NCBI RefSeq assembly: GCF_013204855.1
Contig: NZ_JABMKZ010000011.1
Coordinates: 124,001-188,000 of the forward strand
Origin: Paenibacillus alba
Lineage (GTDB): Bacteria; Bacillota; Bacilli; Paenibacillales; NBRC-103111
Direction of reading: 5' to 3'
Length of the DNA stretch: 64,000 nt
Positions within the stretch are counted from its first letter, which is position 1. Every line of letters starts with the position of its first letter. A program made the position numbers and the translations under genes. The notes beneath the pieces are model-generated. The model saw only the letters and a program-made list of their open reading frames with translations. It had not been told where the DNA came from and did no database searches. Shown here one piece after another: positions 36,189 through 44,430 of this stretch.

Positions 36189-36893
36189 ATGGAAACGTTG
36201 AATACGATGATAGATAAACAAATAGAGCTTACCTTTTCCGGGGGACAGAAGCCTATTAGAGGAGTTTTACTGGAGGTTAGCAGTGATCTTATTGTTATTT
36301 ATGACGAATTGAATTTTTACTATATTCCAACGATCCATTTGCAATATGTTCGGCCCGATCCGAATCCAAGCAAATTCATAGATCCTCCTACGGAATATCC
36401 GTTTGATCTTGAATCCTCCGCCATCTCCTATCGCAAAATGCTAATGAGCGCCAAAGGAATGTTCGTTGAGGTCTATATTACAGGCAACCAAAGTATACAT
36501 GGCTATTTAACCCATATCATGAATGATTATTTTGCCTTTCATTCTCCGATTTTCCATACCATTTTTATATCCATGAAGCATGTGAAATATGTCGTTCCTT
36601 ATCAACCCAATACAACCCCATACGCCATGAAATTAGAACATTTTCTTGTACAACCCGCGCAAGTTACCTTCTCACGGACTTTTGAGCAGCAGTTGAAGAA
36701 GCTTGAGAATATGTTTGTTGTCTTTGATCTCGGTGAAAATCCGAACAAGATCGGCGTTCTCTCTCCCTCTGAGCATCCATTTTTAGAAGTTCATACAGCA
36801 ACCGGAAAGTCAATTATTCATAGTGAACATGTAAAGACGATTCACCTGCCTGCCGCACGAAAAGGTGATAATTTCACTGGACGCGTGCACTAA
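36189..36893 (+). CDS. spore-coat-like protein, paralogue of the one at 31370
   Basis: 234 aa with GAGGAGG before the ATG. It has three LSm-like segments (QIELTFSGGQKPIRGVLLEV with FYYIPTIHLQYV; VEVYITGNQSIHGYLTHIM with FISMKHVKYV; FVVFDLGENPNKIGVL with IIHSEHVKTI). The same layout, including a TPY-A/S-M segment in the middle, is found in the 31370 protein on the other side of cotH. The folds resemble CotB repeats but lack the RGGPE motif. No Ser/Lys tail. Probable coat or exosporium component; function not established. Confidence 0.72.
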   Translation: METLNTMIDKQIELTFSGGQKPIRGVLLEVSSDLIVIYDELNFYYIPTIHLQYVRPDPNPSKFIDPPTEYPFDLESSAISYRKMLMSAKGMFVEVYITGNQSIHGYLTHIMNDYFAFHSPIFHTIFISMKHVKYVVPYQPNTTPYAMKLEHFLVQPAQVTFSRTFEQQLKKLENMFVVFDLGENPNKIGVLSPSEHPFLEVHTATGKSIIHSEHVKTIHLPAARKGDNFTGRVH

Positions 36894-36897
36894 CGTT

Positions 36898-36925
36898 GAC
36901 GTCCAACTCGGACGTCTTTTCTGTT
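36898..36925 (+). terminator. intrinsic terminator after coat-like gene
   Basis: GACGTCC-AACTC-GGACGTC followed by TTTTCTGTTT, six bases past the stop. Confidence 0.85.
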
Positions 36926-36988
36926 TCTAAGAGCAAATGAAGGAAACTGGGCATATAGTGTTACATCTTATTTGAAAGGAAGTACACT

Positions 36989-37867
36989 ATGTTTCGCAAC
37001 TTTGACTTTCAGCCTCAAGCTTGGCCGTTTCCTCAACCAGGGCAATCGCCTTACCCAACTTCGAGTTGGCCTTTTCGAACACCGGCTCCCTGGGCTCCCG
37101 ACGATGAGTTCGACCTTCGTGAACGCGAGCAGCCGCTTACCTTTGTTCTCATCCACGGCTCCTGGGCAGATACCAGCTACTGGGCGGGACTCGCTGCTGA
37201 GCTGCGCAAAAAGGGCCATACCGTCTATGTGCCTGAGTATCCAGGACATGGGGCAGACCCTAACAAAGCTGTTACACATGCGATGATAACCAAATCCATT
37301 GCTGACTATATCGTATCTAACCAACTGAACAACATCATTCTTGTCGGACATAGCTTCGGAGGGTCGCTCGTGCAAACGGTGGCGCAGCAGGTACCCGATC
37401 GTTTGAAACGGCTCGTTTTCCTTAATGCCTTTGTTCTGAAAGACGGAGAAATGCTCGCGGATGAATTTCCCCCACCTGTTAAATCCGTGTTTGAACAGCT
37501 CCGCAAAAGCACCAAAGACAATACCATTATGCTTCCGTTCCCGCTGTATAGAGAATCCTTTGCCAATTTGGCAAGCATGGAGCAGGTCCAGCATCTGTAT
37601 AAAGCCATTACACCCGAACCGGCAGGACCATTCTATGAGAAACTGGATCTGAAGAAATTTTACAGTTTGACCGTACCAAGAAGCTATCTATTCCTAACCG
37701 ATGACACGGTCTTGCCTTTGGGCAGTCCCGATTATGGCTGGCATCCGCATATGTCTAGTCGTTTGGGTTTGTTCCGACTTATTCAAACGAATGGCGATCA
37801 TATGTCCACCGTCCAATACGATCCCAAACGAATTGCACGCAAGCTTTATGAAGCGGCAAGAGATTAA
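36989..37867 (+). CDS. alpha/beta hydrolase with proline-rich N-terminal extension
   Basis: 292 aa. Residues 1-45 are Pro/Trp/Phe-rich (FRNFDFQPQAWPFPQPGQ...) and probably disordered. The hydrolase starts at FVLIHGSWADTSYW (oxyanion loop), with YPGHGADP, nucleophile elbow LVGHSFGGSL and a catalytic histidine in TNGDHMSTVQ: the pattern of EstC/hydroxynitrile-lyase-like esterases. AAAGGAAG precedes the ATG. It ends with a 4-bp overlap with the convergent Lon-like protease gene. Because it directly follows the coat cluster, a spore-associated role is possible but unproven. Confidence 0.85.
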   Translation: MFRNFDFQPQAWPFPQPGQSPYPTSSWPFRTPAPWAPDDEFDLREREQPLTFVLIHGSWADTSYWAGLAAELRKKGHTVYVPEYPGHGADPNKAVTHAMITKSIADYIVSNQLNNIILVGHSFGGSLVQTVAQQVPDRLKRLVFLNAFVLKDGEMLADEFPPPVKSVFEQLRKSTKDNTIMLPFPLYRESFANLASMEQVQHLYKAITPEPAGPFYEKLDLKKFYSLTVPRSYLFLTDDTVLPLGSPDYGWHPHMSSRLGLFRLIQTNGDHMSTVQYDPKRIARKLYEAARD

Positions 37868-39234
37868 GAACAAGAAGCGCTGCTTGCCGTTTTCGGATGG
37901 CTTTTCAACCAATTTAAGACATCATCCAGGGTTTGTACAGGGACAATCAATAAGTTGTCTGCCCCTTTTCTCGCCTCGGATTCATTCGAAGCCGGCACGA
38001 AGAAAACATCAGCGTCTGTTCGGCTCACCGTATAGGCTTTCTGCTCTAATCCGCCCACAGGGCCAATTGAACCATCAGGTTCTATAGTCCCGGTGCCAGC
38101 GACATGATGGCCATAAGTAACACCACAAGGGGTAAGTTGATCAATGAGCGTAAGAGCCAGCATAGCTCCATGCGAGGGACCGCCTTCGTGCAATAAATAG
38201 TTATGGTAGTTCACCGTTTCGGGAACATCATATTGCAGCTCATTGGCAACTTGGATGCCGAAAGCTGCTCGACTGGGATCATCCGGATTAGCCCGCGTAT
38301 TCACCGAAAGCACGGTCGATTGCCCGCCGCGCAGCAACGTAACGGAAACGGAAGCACCTGGTTTTGTCGTTTTCATGACATCCGTCAGTTCTTGAATCAT
38401 CGTAACGGCCTGACCGCTGACTTGCACGATCACATCGCTTGGCTGTAGCACATTCACGGCCGGACTGTCCTTCACAATAGCAGTAACTCGAACGCCATGC
38501 GATGTTATTCCTTTGCCCATACCTATCTTCTGAAAGGCAATTGCACTTCCGGCCGTATTCGCGTCCGTCTTCATGATGCGAACTTCTTGATTGTATTCCC
38601 CCAGTGACATACCCAAGTCCTCGACTTCAAACGAATACTTAGGAAAAAGCTTCGCATACAGCCAGTCAATGGGGAAAGCCGGACGTTCAAACACAAGGAC
38701 CCCGGAAATCTCTCCATGCGTTTGTCCGCTTGGCGCTTGTGCGTATCGGTTCATATTAAGCGTCAAACCTGGATACGTCACCAAGTACTTCGTAGGCCAG
38801 AACAACACGACAAGCAGACATAACGTGGTGATGAATCCCACAATACTTCGGATAGGCAGCTTTCGATACAACCGCTCATGGAAGATCAAATCAACAAAAA
38901 CAAGCAGCAAGGTTGCAACGAAAACAGTTGCCGAATACTCAATTCGCTTCGGAATCGTCAGCAAAATAGCTATACATGCCAGTGCGGCAATTGCGATTGC
39001 CAGGCATCTCATTCGCACCCAGGTCCGTTTATTTGAGGCAAGCTGCAATAGCGCGGCAGCCAGCCAGAGACACGGCACCAAAGCCAACACATAGATTAGT
39101 AAATCAATGAGATCAATCCAATAAATGCTCGTTCCGATTCGCAAAGGATCAGGCAGCCAGATTAACTCACCCAGAATTGCTAATAACAGGGTTAGCACCA
39201 TGCCCGCATAATAAAGTCTTTGCCAAAGACTCAT
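37864..39234 (-). CDS. membrane PDZ + Lon-type (S16) protease, YlbL/SepM-like
   Basis: 456 aa from ATG at 39234. The longer frame begins at a GTG inside the terminator of the upstream gene, so it is rejected. The N-terminal ~150 residues hold four or five membrane segments where YlbL-type proteins usually have one; then come a PDZ domain (about 255-320; VRVTAIVKDSPAVNVLQPSD) and a C-terminal Lon protease domain with Ser in HEGGPSHGAMLALTL and Lys in GSIGPVGGLEQKAYTV (Ser-Lys dyad). The active site should face outside the membrane. SepM in streptococci processes a peptide signal; the substrate here is unknown. Confidence 0.87.
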   Translation of the reverse strand: MSLWQRLYYAGMVLTLLLAILGELIWLPDPLRIGTSIYWIDLIDLLIYVLALVPCLWLAAALLQLASNKRTWVRMRCLAIAIAALACIAILLTIPKRIEYSATVFVATLLLVFVDLIFHERLYRKLPIRSIVGFITTLCLLVVLFWPTKYLVTYPGLTLNMNRYAQAPSGQTHGEISGVLVFERPAFPIDWLYAKLFPKYSFEVEDLGMSLGEYNQEVRIMKTDANTAGSAIAFQKIGMGKGITSHGVRVTAIVKDSPAVNVLQPSDVIVQVSGQAVTMIQELTDVMKTTKPGASVSVTLLRGGQSTVLSVNTRANPDDPSRAAFGIQVANELQYDVPETVNYHNYLLHEGGPSHGAMLALTLIDQLTPCGVTYGHHVAGTGTIEPDGSIGPVGGLEQKAYTVSRTDADVFFVPASNESEARKGADNLLIVPVQTLDDVLNWLKSHPKTASSASCS

Positions 39235-39256
39235 GATCTGTACGTCCCCTCTTGCC

Positions 39257-39302
39257 AAAAAAGCAGCCGACACTCTAAGCTCTAGAGCATCCGCTACTTT
39301 TG
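39257..39302 (-). terminator. intrinsic terminator after hisA-like gene
   Basis: On the minus strand a long imperfect stem (AGTAGCGGATGCTCT/AGAGTGTCGGCTGCT with an inner AGAGCT) is followed by TTTTTTGG. Its presence rules out the upstream start of the protease gene. Confidence 0.85.
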
Positions 39303-39308
39303 GCCTGA

Positions 39309-40079
39309 TTACTTTCTAGTGGCAAGCTCATTCATATACGTTACAACTTCCTTGTAAGAAAGCTTCCCGCCAAATATGTCTAATGCGCTGCCAATCGTGA
39401 TATCCAGCTTACTTTGCGATAATCCCTGGAACAGCTCTATATCTGCAAAAGAGCGGGCTCCGCCAGCATACGTCGTAGGAATGGTCACCCACTGCGCCAA
39501 AGAGCTGACCAGACTTTGCTGGATACCGCTTTGTTTGCCTTCTACATCGACAGCATGAATGAGAAACTCATCACAAAACTGCTCCAAATAACGAATGGAT
39601 TGCTCATTGACTTCAAAATCACTTAATTGCTTCCATTGATTCGTAGCGACAAACCATTTGCCGTCTTTCTCTTTGCAGCTGAGATCAATCACTAATCTAT
39701 TCTTCCCAACTTCCGAAACAATCTTGTGCAGGTGATCCTGATGAAGCTGTCCGTCACGGAATATATATGAGGTCACTACCACATGGGAAGCGCCATGCTC
39801 CAAGTATTCAGTCGCATTCTCAGCAGTAATACCGCCGCCAATTTGCAAGCCGCCTGAATAAGCTTGCAGCGCCGCCACGGCTTCTTCTTTGTTCCCCCCA
39901 CCTAACATAATCACATGGCCGCCTGTTAAGCGATCCTGTTTGAACATTTCGGCGTAATAGGTTGAATCATACGAAGATACAAAGTTCTCAATGACCGCTT
40001 TGCCCTCCGTACCTAGCGACTCACCTACGATTTGTTTCACTTTCCCATTATGTAAATCGATGCAAGGCCGAAATTTCAT
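39309..40079 (-). CDS. hisA: HisA-type isomerase of the eukaryotic (HIS6-like) form
   Basis: 256 aa (beta/alpha)8 ProFAR isomerase, histidine synthesis step 4. FRPCIDLHNGKVKQIVGESL, SYDSTYYAEMFKQD, HVIMLGGGNKEEA, LQIGGGI, VVTSYIFRDG, RLVIDLSCKEKDGKWFVATN, FLIHAVDVEGKQSGI, TYAGGARSF and ITIGSALDIFGG match the fungal/plant HIS6 type that I remember (VDLSC-x-DG-x-W, SSLDIFGG) rather than ordinary bacterial HisA. Catalytic Asp8 and Asp in LIHAVDVEG are present. GGAGGATG precedes the ATG. No other his gene is nearby and a terminator follows, so it stands alone. Confidence 0.85.
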   Translation of the reverse strand: MKFRPCIDLHNGKVKQIVGESLGTEGKAVIENFVSSYDSTYYAEMFKQDRLTGGHVIMLGGGNKEEAVAALQAYSGGLQIGGGITAENATEYLEHGASHVVVTSYIFRDGQLHQDHLHKIVSEVGKNRLVIDLSCKEKDGKWFVATNQWKQLSDFEVNEQSIRYLEQFCDEFLIHAVDVEGKQSGIQQSLVSSLAQWVTIPTTYAGGARSFADIELFQGLSQSKLDITIGSALDIFGGKLSYKEVVTYMNELATRK

Positions 40080-40197
40080 GACATCCTCCGATACTCTCTA
40101 GTAGACTTAGCTGGCATTTTCCATTTATTATAGCACAATCCGTTATTTGAGCACTACGGCCTCCCTGATTAGTCAGCTATAGCTTGCCGTTACATAA

Positions 40198-40225
40198 GAA
40201 AGAAACCTCATCTGACGATGAGGTT
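40198..40225 (-). terminator. intrinsic terminator after 156-aa hypothetical gene
   Basis: On the minus strand AACCTCATC-GTCA-GATGAGGTT followed by TCTTTCTT, 20 bp past the stop. Confidence 0.82.
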
Positions 40226-40244
40226 CTCCAATTGCAGCTGCGGT

Positions 40245-40715
40245 CTATTTTTTCGTAAATCCTTCTTCTCCCATGTACTCTTCTACCTCTTCATAGGTTT
40301 CAAAAGCACAATCCAAGTTGCTTCCTGCATAGACATACCATAAATCCTCAACGAATGTAACGGCAAGCTGGTGGCCTTCTTCATCCACCCATTTCTCTTC
40401 CGTCACCGGATCAGATTGGACTGCTTTCTTGGAAGATTTTCCTGATAAAGAAAGGATCGATTTCTCGATGATGGAGCGCAGCTCCTCCTCGTTGAAATCC
40501 CGAATGTTGACTAAACCCTTGTTATCCGTTGCGTAACCTTTAATAAATTCGGCATACACATAGCCATTCCCATTAGGATGCAGATGATAAACAACCGACT
40601 TTTTATCATAGACGCTGTCTTCATAATGAAAATTAATGCGCCCCAGTGAAACATCCTTGCGTTGCAACTCGGGGAATGATTCCACGATTGCTAACTTCTC
40701 TTCCAAACTAAGCAT
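40245..40715 (-). CDS. hypothetical protein, 156 aa
   Basis: An acidic cytoplasmic protein with GGAGG before the ATG. The N-terminal half is beta-rich (GRINFHYEDSVYDKKSVVYHL, GNGYVYAEFI) with a helical segment (FNEEELRSIIEKSILSL), then a second beta-rich part (WVDEEGHQLAVTFVEDLWYV) ending in EEVEEYMGEEGF. No family recognised. It follows the 102-aa gene by 15 bp and so is probably the second gene of a two-gene operon ended by a terminator. Confidence 0.72.
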   Translation of the reverse strand: MLSLEEKLAIVESFPELQRKDVSLGRINFHYEDSVYDKKSVVYHLHPNGNGYVYAEFIKGYATDNKGLVNIRDFNEEELRSIIEKSILSLSGKSSKKAVQSDPVTEEKWVDEEGHQLAVTFVEDLWYVYAGSNLDCAFETYEEVEEYMGEEGFTKK

Positions 40716-40730
40716 ACAAGCCTCCGTAAC

Positions 40731-41039
40731 TTACTCAATCACTTGAATTTTAAACACGTTCTCCAGTTTACCGTCTGTCCTTTTCTTCAAAGGCACTTTA
40801 ATATCTCTGCCGAGTTCTTTGAAAAAAGTTTCAACATCACATTGTACATTGGATAGAACAACCTTAAAAGAGCCATCCTCTACAATATTCTGATTTGCAT
40901 CTACAGGTACTTTGATATCAACAGCATATTTCTTCGTTAACGTGTTGATGTATCGGCTGAAAATCTCAATAAGCTCCTCATTATTAAAATTTTCAATCAC
41001 CAATTTGCCTTTGTTCGTAAAATTCAAATGAACGTTCAC
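40731..41039 (-). CDS. hypothetical protein, 102 aa
   Basis: The longest frame starts at an ATG at 41060 without a ribosome binding site. A GTG seven codons in (VNVHLNFTNKGKLVIENF) has AAGGGG about nine bases upstream and is preferred. It is a small alpha/beta protein, Lys- and Val-rich, with no motif that I recognise. Upstream partner of the 156-aa protein in one likely operon. Confidence 0.65.
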   Translation of the reverse strand: MNVHLNFTNKGKLVIENFNNEELIEIFSRYINTLTKKYAVDIKVPVDANQNIVEDGSFKVVLSNVQCDVETFFKELGRDIKVPLKKRTDGKLENVFKIQVIE

Positions 41040-41233
41040 CTTTAAATGCCCCTTTTCCATTAAACCGTTTATTTTCTTGTGGGTATTGAACTTGTTGAGT
41101 TTGCAAGGTTCTTTTCATTGAAAAGGATTCAATCCACTAGTCGGCTAAACATCGTACATAGAAATGCTTCTCTTCTATTTTACTTGTTTTCATACGTATG
41201 AAGCAATACAAAAGCGAAATTCATTTTGAAAAT

Positions 41234-41265
41234 AAAAAAAAGCAGGTCATTTCCTGCCTCTTTTT
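41234..41265. terminator. bidirectional hairpin upstream of the 99-aa gene
   Basis: GCAGG-TCATTT-CCTGC with AAAAAAA on the left and CTCTTTTTG on the right. No gene ends immediately to its left on the plus strand or to its right on the minus strand, so what it terminates is unclear. Confidence 0.6.
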
Positions 41266-41348
41266 GTTGGTTATTGTATAATTATAACACACTTTTGTTT
41301 ATTCTAAGCCTTTTATATTGATAAAATTGCGTAAGGAAGGAATCCCCT

Positions 41349-41648
41349 ATGGCATTCGGCATAAAAAGAGAAGAACTACAAGCCTGGAAAGCTGCTGTAA
41401 GCCGCGGCGACATTGCATTCCTAACCCATTATTGGCAAGATGCTCGTTTTCCAGATATCCGGACCGTTACCAAAGTGGGTTGCGCGGATTTAGATAAATT
41501 GACAGAGTGGTGTCTTTCTCATGGGCTTAACCCGCAGTATATTCATCACAGCCCCTCATATCCGCACTATGATCTGTTTGGGCCTGTACAGAAGAAAATT
41601 ATGCAAATTGAAAATCAATGGCAGCAGATCGAGAGGTTTCATCTCTAA
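41349..41648 (+). CDS. conserved small protein, 99 aa (possibly YneQ-like)
   Basis: A small hydrophilic protein, MAFGIKREELQAWKAAVSRG, with RFPDIRTVTKVGCADLD and HHSPSYPHYDLFGPVQKK. It resembles a short Bacillales protein of unknown function that I associate with B. subtilis YneQ, but this is from memory and uncertain. AAGGAAGGA precedes the ATG. Confidence 0.75.
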   Translation: MAFGIKREELQAWKAAVSRGDIAFLTHYWQDARFPDIRTVTKVGCADLDKLTEWCLSHGLNPQYIHHSPSYPHYDLFGPVQKKIMQIENQWQQIERFHL

Positions 41649-41751
41649 AATAATATTTCCTAAACCCAACACAATTTGAATGAAGCTAGGGATTGTTATA
41701 CTATTGATATGTTAAATTATTGTAAATAATCATATGGATAGGTGAACAAAC

Positions 41752-42408
41752 ATGAGCCCAAAACTAAAATTTACAATTGTCCTTCTGCTTAGCCTTTTAT
41801 CGCTTTGCTGCTTCATCTTAGTTGCATCTATGATCAAAGGACATTGGATCGCCCAGTTCGATCAATCCATCATCTCATTCATTCAAGGTTTAGAATCTCC
41901 GGGAATTACATCGTTTATGAAAATTTTCACCTTCATTGGCTCTACTACGATGGTGGTCGTCATTACACTTGCGGCCGCTCTTTTCCTGTACTTTGTGCTT
42001 CATCACCGGTTGGAACTGATTTTCCTTCTGGTCATGATGAGCGCGACCGGCATTATCAATCAACTGCTTAAGCAATATTTTGTTCGGCAAAGACCAGATC
42101 TGCATCGGCTTATCGAAGTAACGGGCTATAGTTTCCCGAGCGGACACTCGATGGCAGCCTTCGCGCTCTACGCTTCACTTGCCTTTCTCCTATGGCGTCA
42201 TATTGCTACCCGCACAGGCAGAATCAGCTTAATCATCCTAAGCAGCTTAATGATTCTCTGTATTGGGACAAGTAGAATTTACCTAGGCGTGCATTATCCT
42301 AGTGATATATTTGGCGGATATTTGGCAAGCGGGTTCTGCTTCACCTTAGCCGTTTGGCTGTTTCAATGGTACAAAGAATATCGGGCCTATTCTAGGCAAT
42401 CCAAATAG
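41752..42408 (+). CDS. PAP2-family membrane phosphatase
   Basis: 218 aa, five or six membrane segments. All three PAP2 active-site motifs are present: KQYFVRQRPD (KX6RP), GYSFPSGHSMAAF (PSGH) and GTSRIYLGVHYPSD (SRX5H). This is the layout of lipid-phosphate phosphatases such as the BcrC-type undecaprenyl-pyrophosphate phosphatases and YodM-like proteins; which lipid is used is not decided. AGGTGA precedes the ATG and a terminator follows. Confidence 0.92.
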   Translation: MSPKLKFTIVLLLSLLSLCCFILVASMIKGHWIAQFDQSIISFIQGLESPGITSFMKIFTFIGSTTMVVVITLAAALFLYFVLHHRLELIFLLVMMSATGIINQLLKQYFVRQRPDLHRLIEVTGYSFPSGHSMAAFALYASLAFLLWRHIATRTGRISLIILSSLMILCIGTSRIYLGVHYPSDIFGGYLASGFCFTLAVWLFQWYKEYRAYSRQSK

Positions 42409-42412
42409 GTAA

Positions 42413-42442
42413 GGCTGTCTCACTTAGTAGACAGCCTCTTAT
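42413..42442 (+). terminator. intrinsic terminator after PAP2 gene
   Basis: GGCTGTCT-CACTTAGT-AGACAGCC followed by TCTTATT. Confidence 0.75.
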
Positions 42443-42630
42443 TAAGATTCAGAGCTTACCTCTCTTAACCGAGTTTCATAACGGCTAATGCTAACAATCG
42501 TATAAAGTCCGAACTTCGTAATCCGTTCACGGACAAGCTCTGGGAACGCCGGATGTTCGATTTCTAAATAATCATCTAACTCATTGTACCAGGGCAATAA
42601 ATTCATTTTGATCACTAATACTCTTTTCAC
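42442..42630 (-). CDS. hypothetical small protein, 62 aa
   Basis: The preferred start is a GTG with AAAGGTGG nine bases upstream; the open frame extends two codons further. The product (KRVLVIKMNLLPWYNELDDY..., HPAFPELVRERITKFGLYTI) has no signal peptide, membrane segment or recognised motif. It is convergent with the PAP2 gene. Confidence 0.55.
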   Translation of the reverse strand: MKRVLVIKMNLLPWYNELDDYLEIEHPAFPELVRERITKFGLYTIVSISRYETRLREVSSES

Positions 42631-42746
42631 TATCAAATACCACCTTTACAACGCCATAGTTAAGTATATTCGCGTCAGGCATCTTGTGACCTAGATGAAT
42701 AAGCTAATTAAAATAGGGGTACGCCCCATTTCTCCGGCTTTTACTA

Positions 42747-42773
42747 TGTAGAAAGCCCTAGTGTCTTAGGGCT
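42747..42773 (-). terminator. intrinsic terminator after YheC/D gene
   Basis: On the minus strand AGCCCTA-AGACAC-TAGGGCT followed by TTCTAC. Confidence 0.7.
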
Positions 42774-42787
42774 GATCTTCCATAAGT

Positions 42788-43837
42788 TCATTTCTTCATC
42801 AGATATTTGGCATATTTCATAGGGGTTTCATACGTTTTATAAAATGATTCATTCATTTTCAGCTCTTTAAATTCATACCTCTGATCCCTGCAATTGACCT
42901 CAATTAATCCGATACGGCCTTGTTCGTCAACACCAATGTCTAAGCCCACATCAGCCACTTGAGGAATTCGCCGCGCTAAGCTTTCTACTATAAGCAGCGA
43001 AGCTTGTTCAATCGATTTCTTCATCCGAGCGGGATCGAATCCGCTGCTTCGAAATAAATCCTCACAATTTCTCGCTGCTCCGCCTTTAGCCAAGTTCGTG
43101 ACGTGACGTCCTGCTGCGGCTACTTTTCCTGCAATGCCGTTCACTTGCCATTTCCCTTCGTCTCCGCGCTGGACCGACACCCGAAGATCATAAGGTCTTC
43201 CACGATACTTGGCAAGAGCGATCGCTTTTTGAATCATATACCTTTGGGAGCCCACCTTTTCACGAATAAAAGCGATCGCCTTCGTCTCGCTGACTACTGC
43301 TGGCTTCTTATTGCTCCAACAAAGCTGCCAATTCTCATCGTCTTTGCGTGTTAGTTGAATAACCCCTTTGCCAATACTGCTATTCGTCGGCTTAATGAAC
43401 AGAGATGAGTAGTGACTCATCGCCTTCACTAACCGTTTGGGGGCGTAAGCCATCGAGAGAGGCAAATACGCTCTGACAGACTCTTGTGCTTCGAGCAGCT
43501 TGTAAATGCGCATTTTATCGTATCGATTTTGCTCGTTGAACACCTTGCTGCTTCTTGAAAGCATAGATAACTTTTTTGTCAAATAAGACGTCAGCGACAT
43601 AGCACGATTATGCGTTACTTTGGGCAGCGACATTCGAACCAGCCGATATTTTTTATTCTCATAGAGGAAACCTAGCGAGGACTTCCCGCTTATCTGCGGC
43701 AAACACATGTAAAAGGGCGTCATCCCTAGTTTCTTAGCTGCTTTATTGTAAAGATCGATGCGTTCATAGCCAGTTTGCTGACTGGGAATACCTAAGTACG
43801 TCTTTCGATCCAGAAGAATGCCGACCACATTACGCAC
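42788..43837 (-). CDS. YheC/YheD-family ATP-grasp spore protein
   Basis: 349 aa from a GTG with AAGGTGA upstream; the longer frame (to 43873) has no clear ribosome binding site. N-terminus NVVGILLDRKTYLGIP, ATP-grasp features FIKPTNSSIGKGVIQL, YMIQKAIALAKYRGRPYDLR and a metal-binding end DVGLDIGVDEQGRIGLIEVN. YheC and YheD are mother-cell proteins that localise around the forespore and coat; the chemical reaction is not known. Its stop is followed by a terminator. Confidence 0.87.
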   Translation of the reverse strand: MRNVVGILLDRKTYLGIPSQQTGYERIDLYNKAAKKLGMTPFYMCLPQISGKSSLGFLYENKKYRLVRMSLPKVTHNRAMSLTSYLTKKLSMLSRSSKVFNEQNRYDKMRIYKLLEAQESVRAYLPLSMAYAPKRLVKAMSHYSSLFIKPTNSSIGKGVIQLTRKDDENWQLCWSNKKPAVVSETKAIAFIREKVGSQRYMIQKAIALAKYRGRPYDLRVSVQRGDEGKWQVNGIAGKVAAAGRHVTNLAKGGAARNCEDLFRSSGFDPARMKKSIEQASLLIVESLARRIPQVADVGLDIGVDEQGRIGLIEVNCRDQRYEFKELKMNESFYKTYETPMKYAKYLMKK

Positions 43838-43909
43838 GTTATCACCTTCACCAAATAGGATCATCTTTATCACTGTATGCAGTCGCAGTCCTCCTGGTCC
43901 GAATGAAAT

Positions 43910-43940
43910 GAGAAAAGAACTGCACGGATGCAGTCCTTTT
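43910..43940. terminator. intrinsic terminator after Nudix gene
   Basis: ACTGCA-CGGA-TGCAGT with TCTTTTCTC on the minus strand and CCTTTTC on the plus strand, 18 bp past the Nudix stop. Confidence 0.7.
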
Positions 43941-43957
43941 CATCGCAAATAGCTCTA

Positions 43958-44389
43958 TTACCACCCTATACTCTCAAACCAAACGCCTCGTGATTCCTTC
44001 TCCAGAGCAATACGAATGTAAGGAATCATCTCACTTGGCAGCTCATTCACAGGAAACCACTTCAACTGCTCACATTTTTCAGGCTCTTCATTCCTTATTT
44101 CTCCTTGCCAGCGATGAGCGATTAGGAAGAAATCTACCCATTCGGAGGATGTGTTTTTTCGGTGCATTACGCCGATGACTTCAATTTCCGTTGGTTGGAT
44201 GACCACACCCGCTTCTTCTCTGGCTTCCCTGATCGCAGCTGATACGACCTCTTCATTGCCATCCATTCGGCCGGCCACAACACTCCACATCCCGTCTTGG
44301 AAACCGGTGTTTTGCCGTTTTAACAATAAAACCTCTTCGTCCCGATAAAATAACACATGGACGGACCCATACAAAATCGGTGCTCTCAC
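43958..44389 (-). CDS. Nudix hydrolase
   Basis: 143 aa. The Nudix box is complete: G-x5-E-x7-R-E-x2-E-E-x-G in GRMDGNEEVVSAAIREAREE followed by AGV. N-terminus VLFYRDEEVLLLKRQNTGFQ is typical. It hydrolyses nucleoside diphosphates linked to another moiety; the substrate is not predictable. GTG start with GGAGG seven bases upstream. It ends with a terminator and lies 42 bp downstream of the DUF2334 gene. Confidence 0.92.
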   Translation of the reverse strand: MRAPILYGSVHVLFYRDEEVLLLKRQNTGFQDGMWSVVAGRMDGNEEVVSAAIREAREEAGVVIQPTEIEVIGVMHRKNTSSEWVDFFLIAHRWQGEIRNEEPEKCEQLKWFPVNELPSEMIPYIRIALEKESRGVWFESIGW

Positions 44390-44430
44390 TTTCTTCCTCC
44401 CTGACTGAGTGCCCTTTCCACTTGAAAATC

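Noticed and set aside
36968..37594. 208-codon minus-strand frame opposite the alpha/beta hydrolase
   Set aside because: The plus strand carries all hydrolase motifs and a good ribosome binding site; the minus frame has neither.
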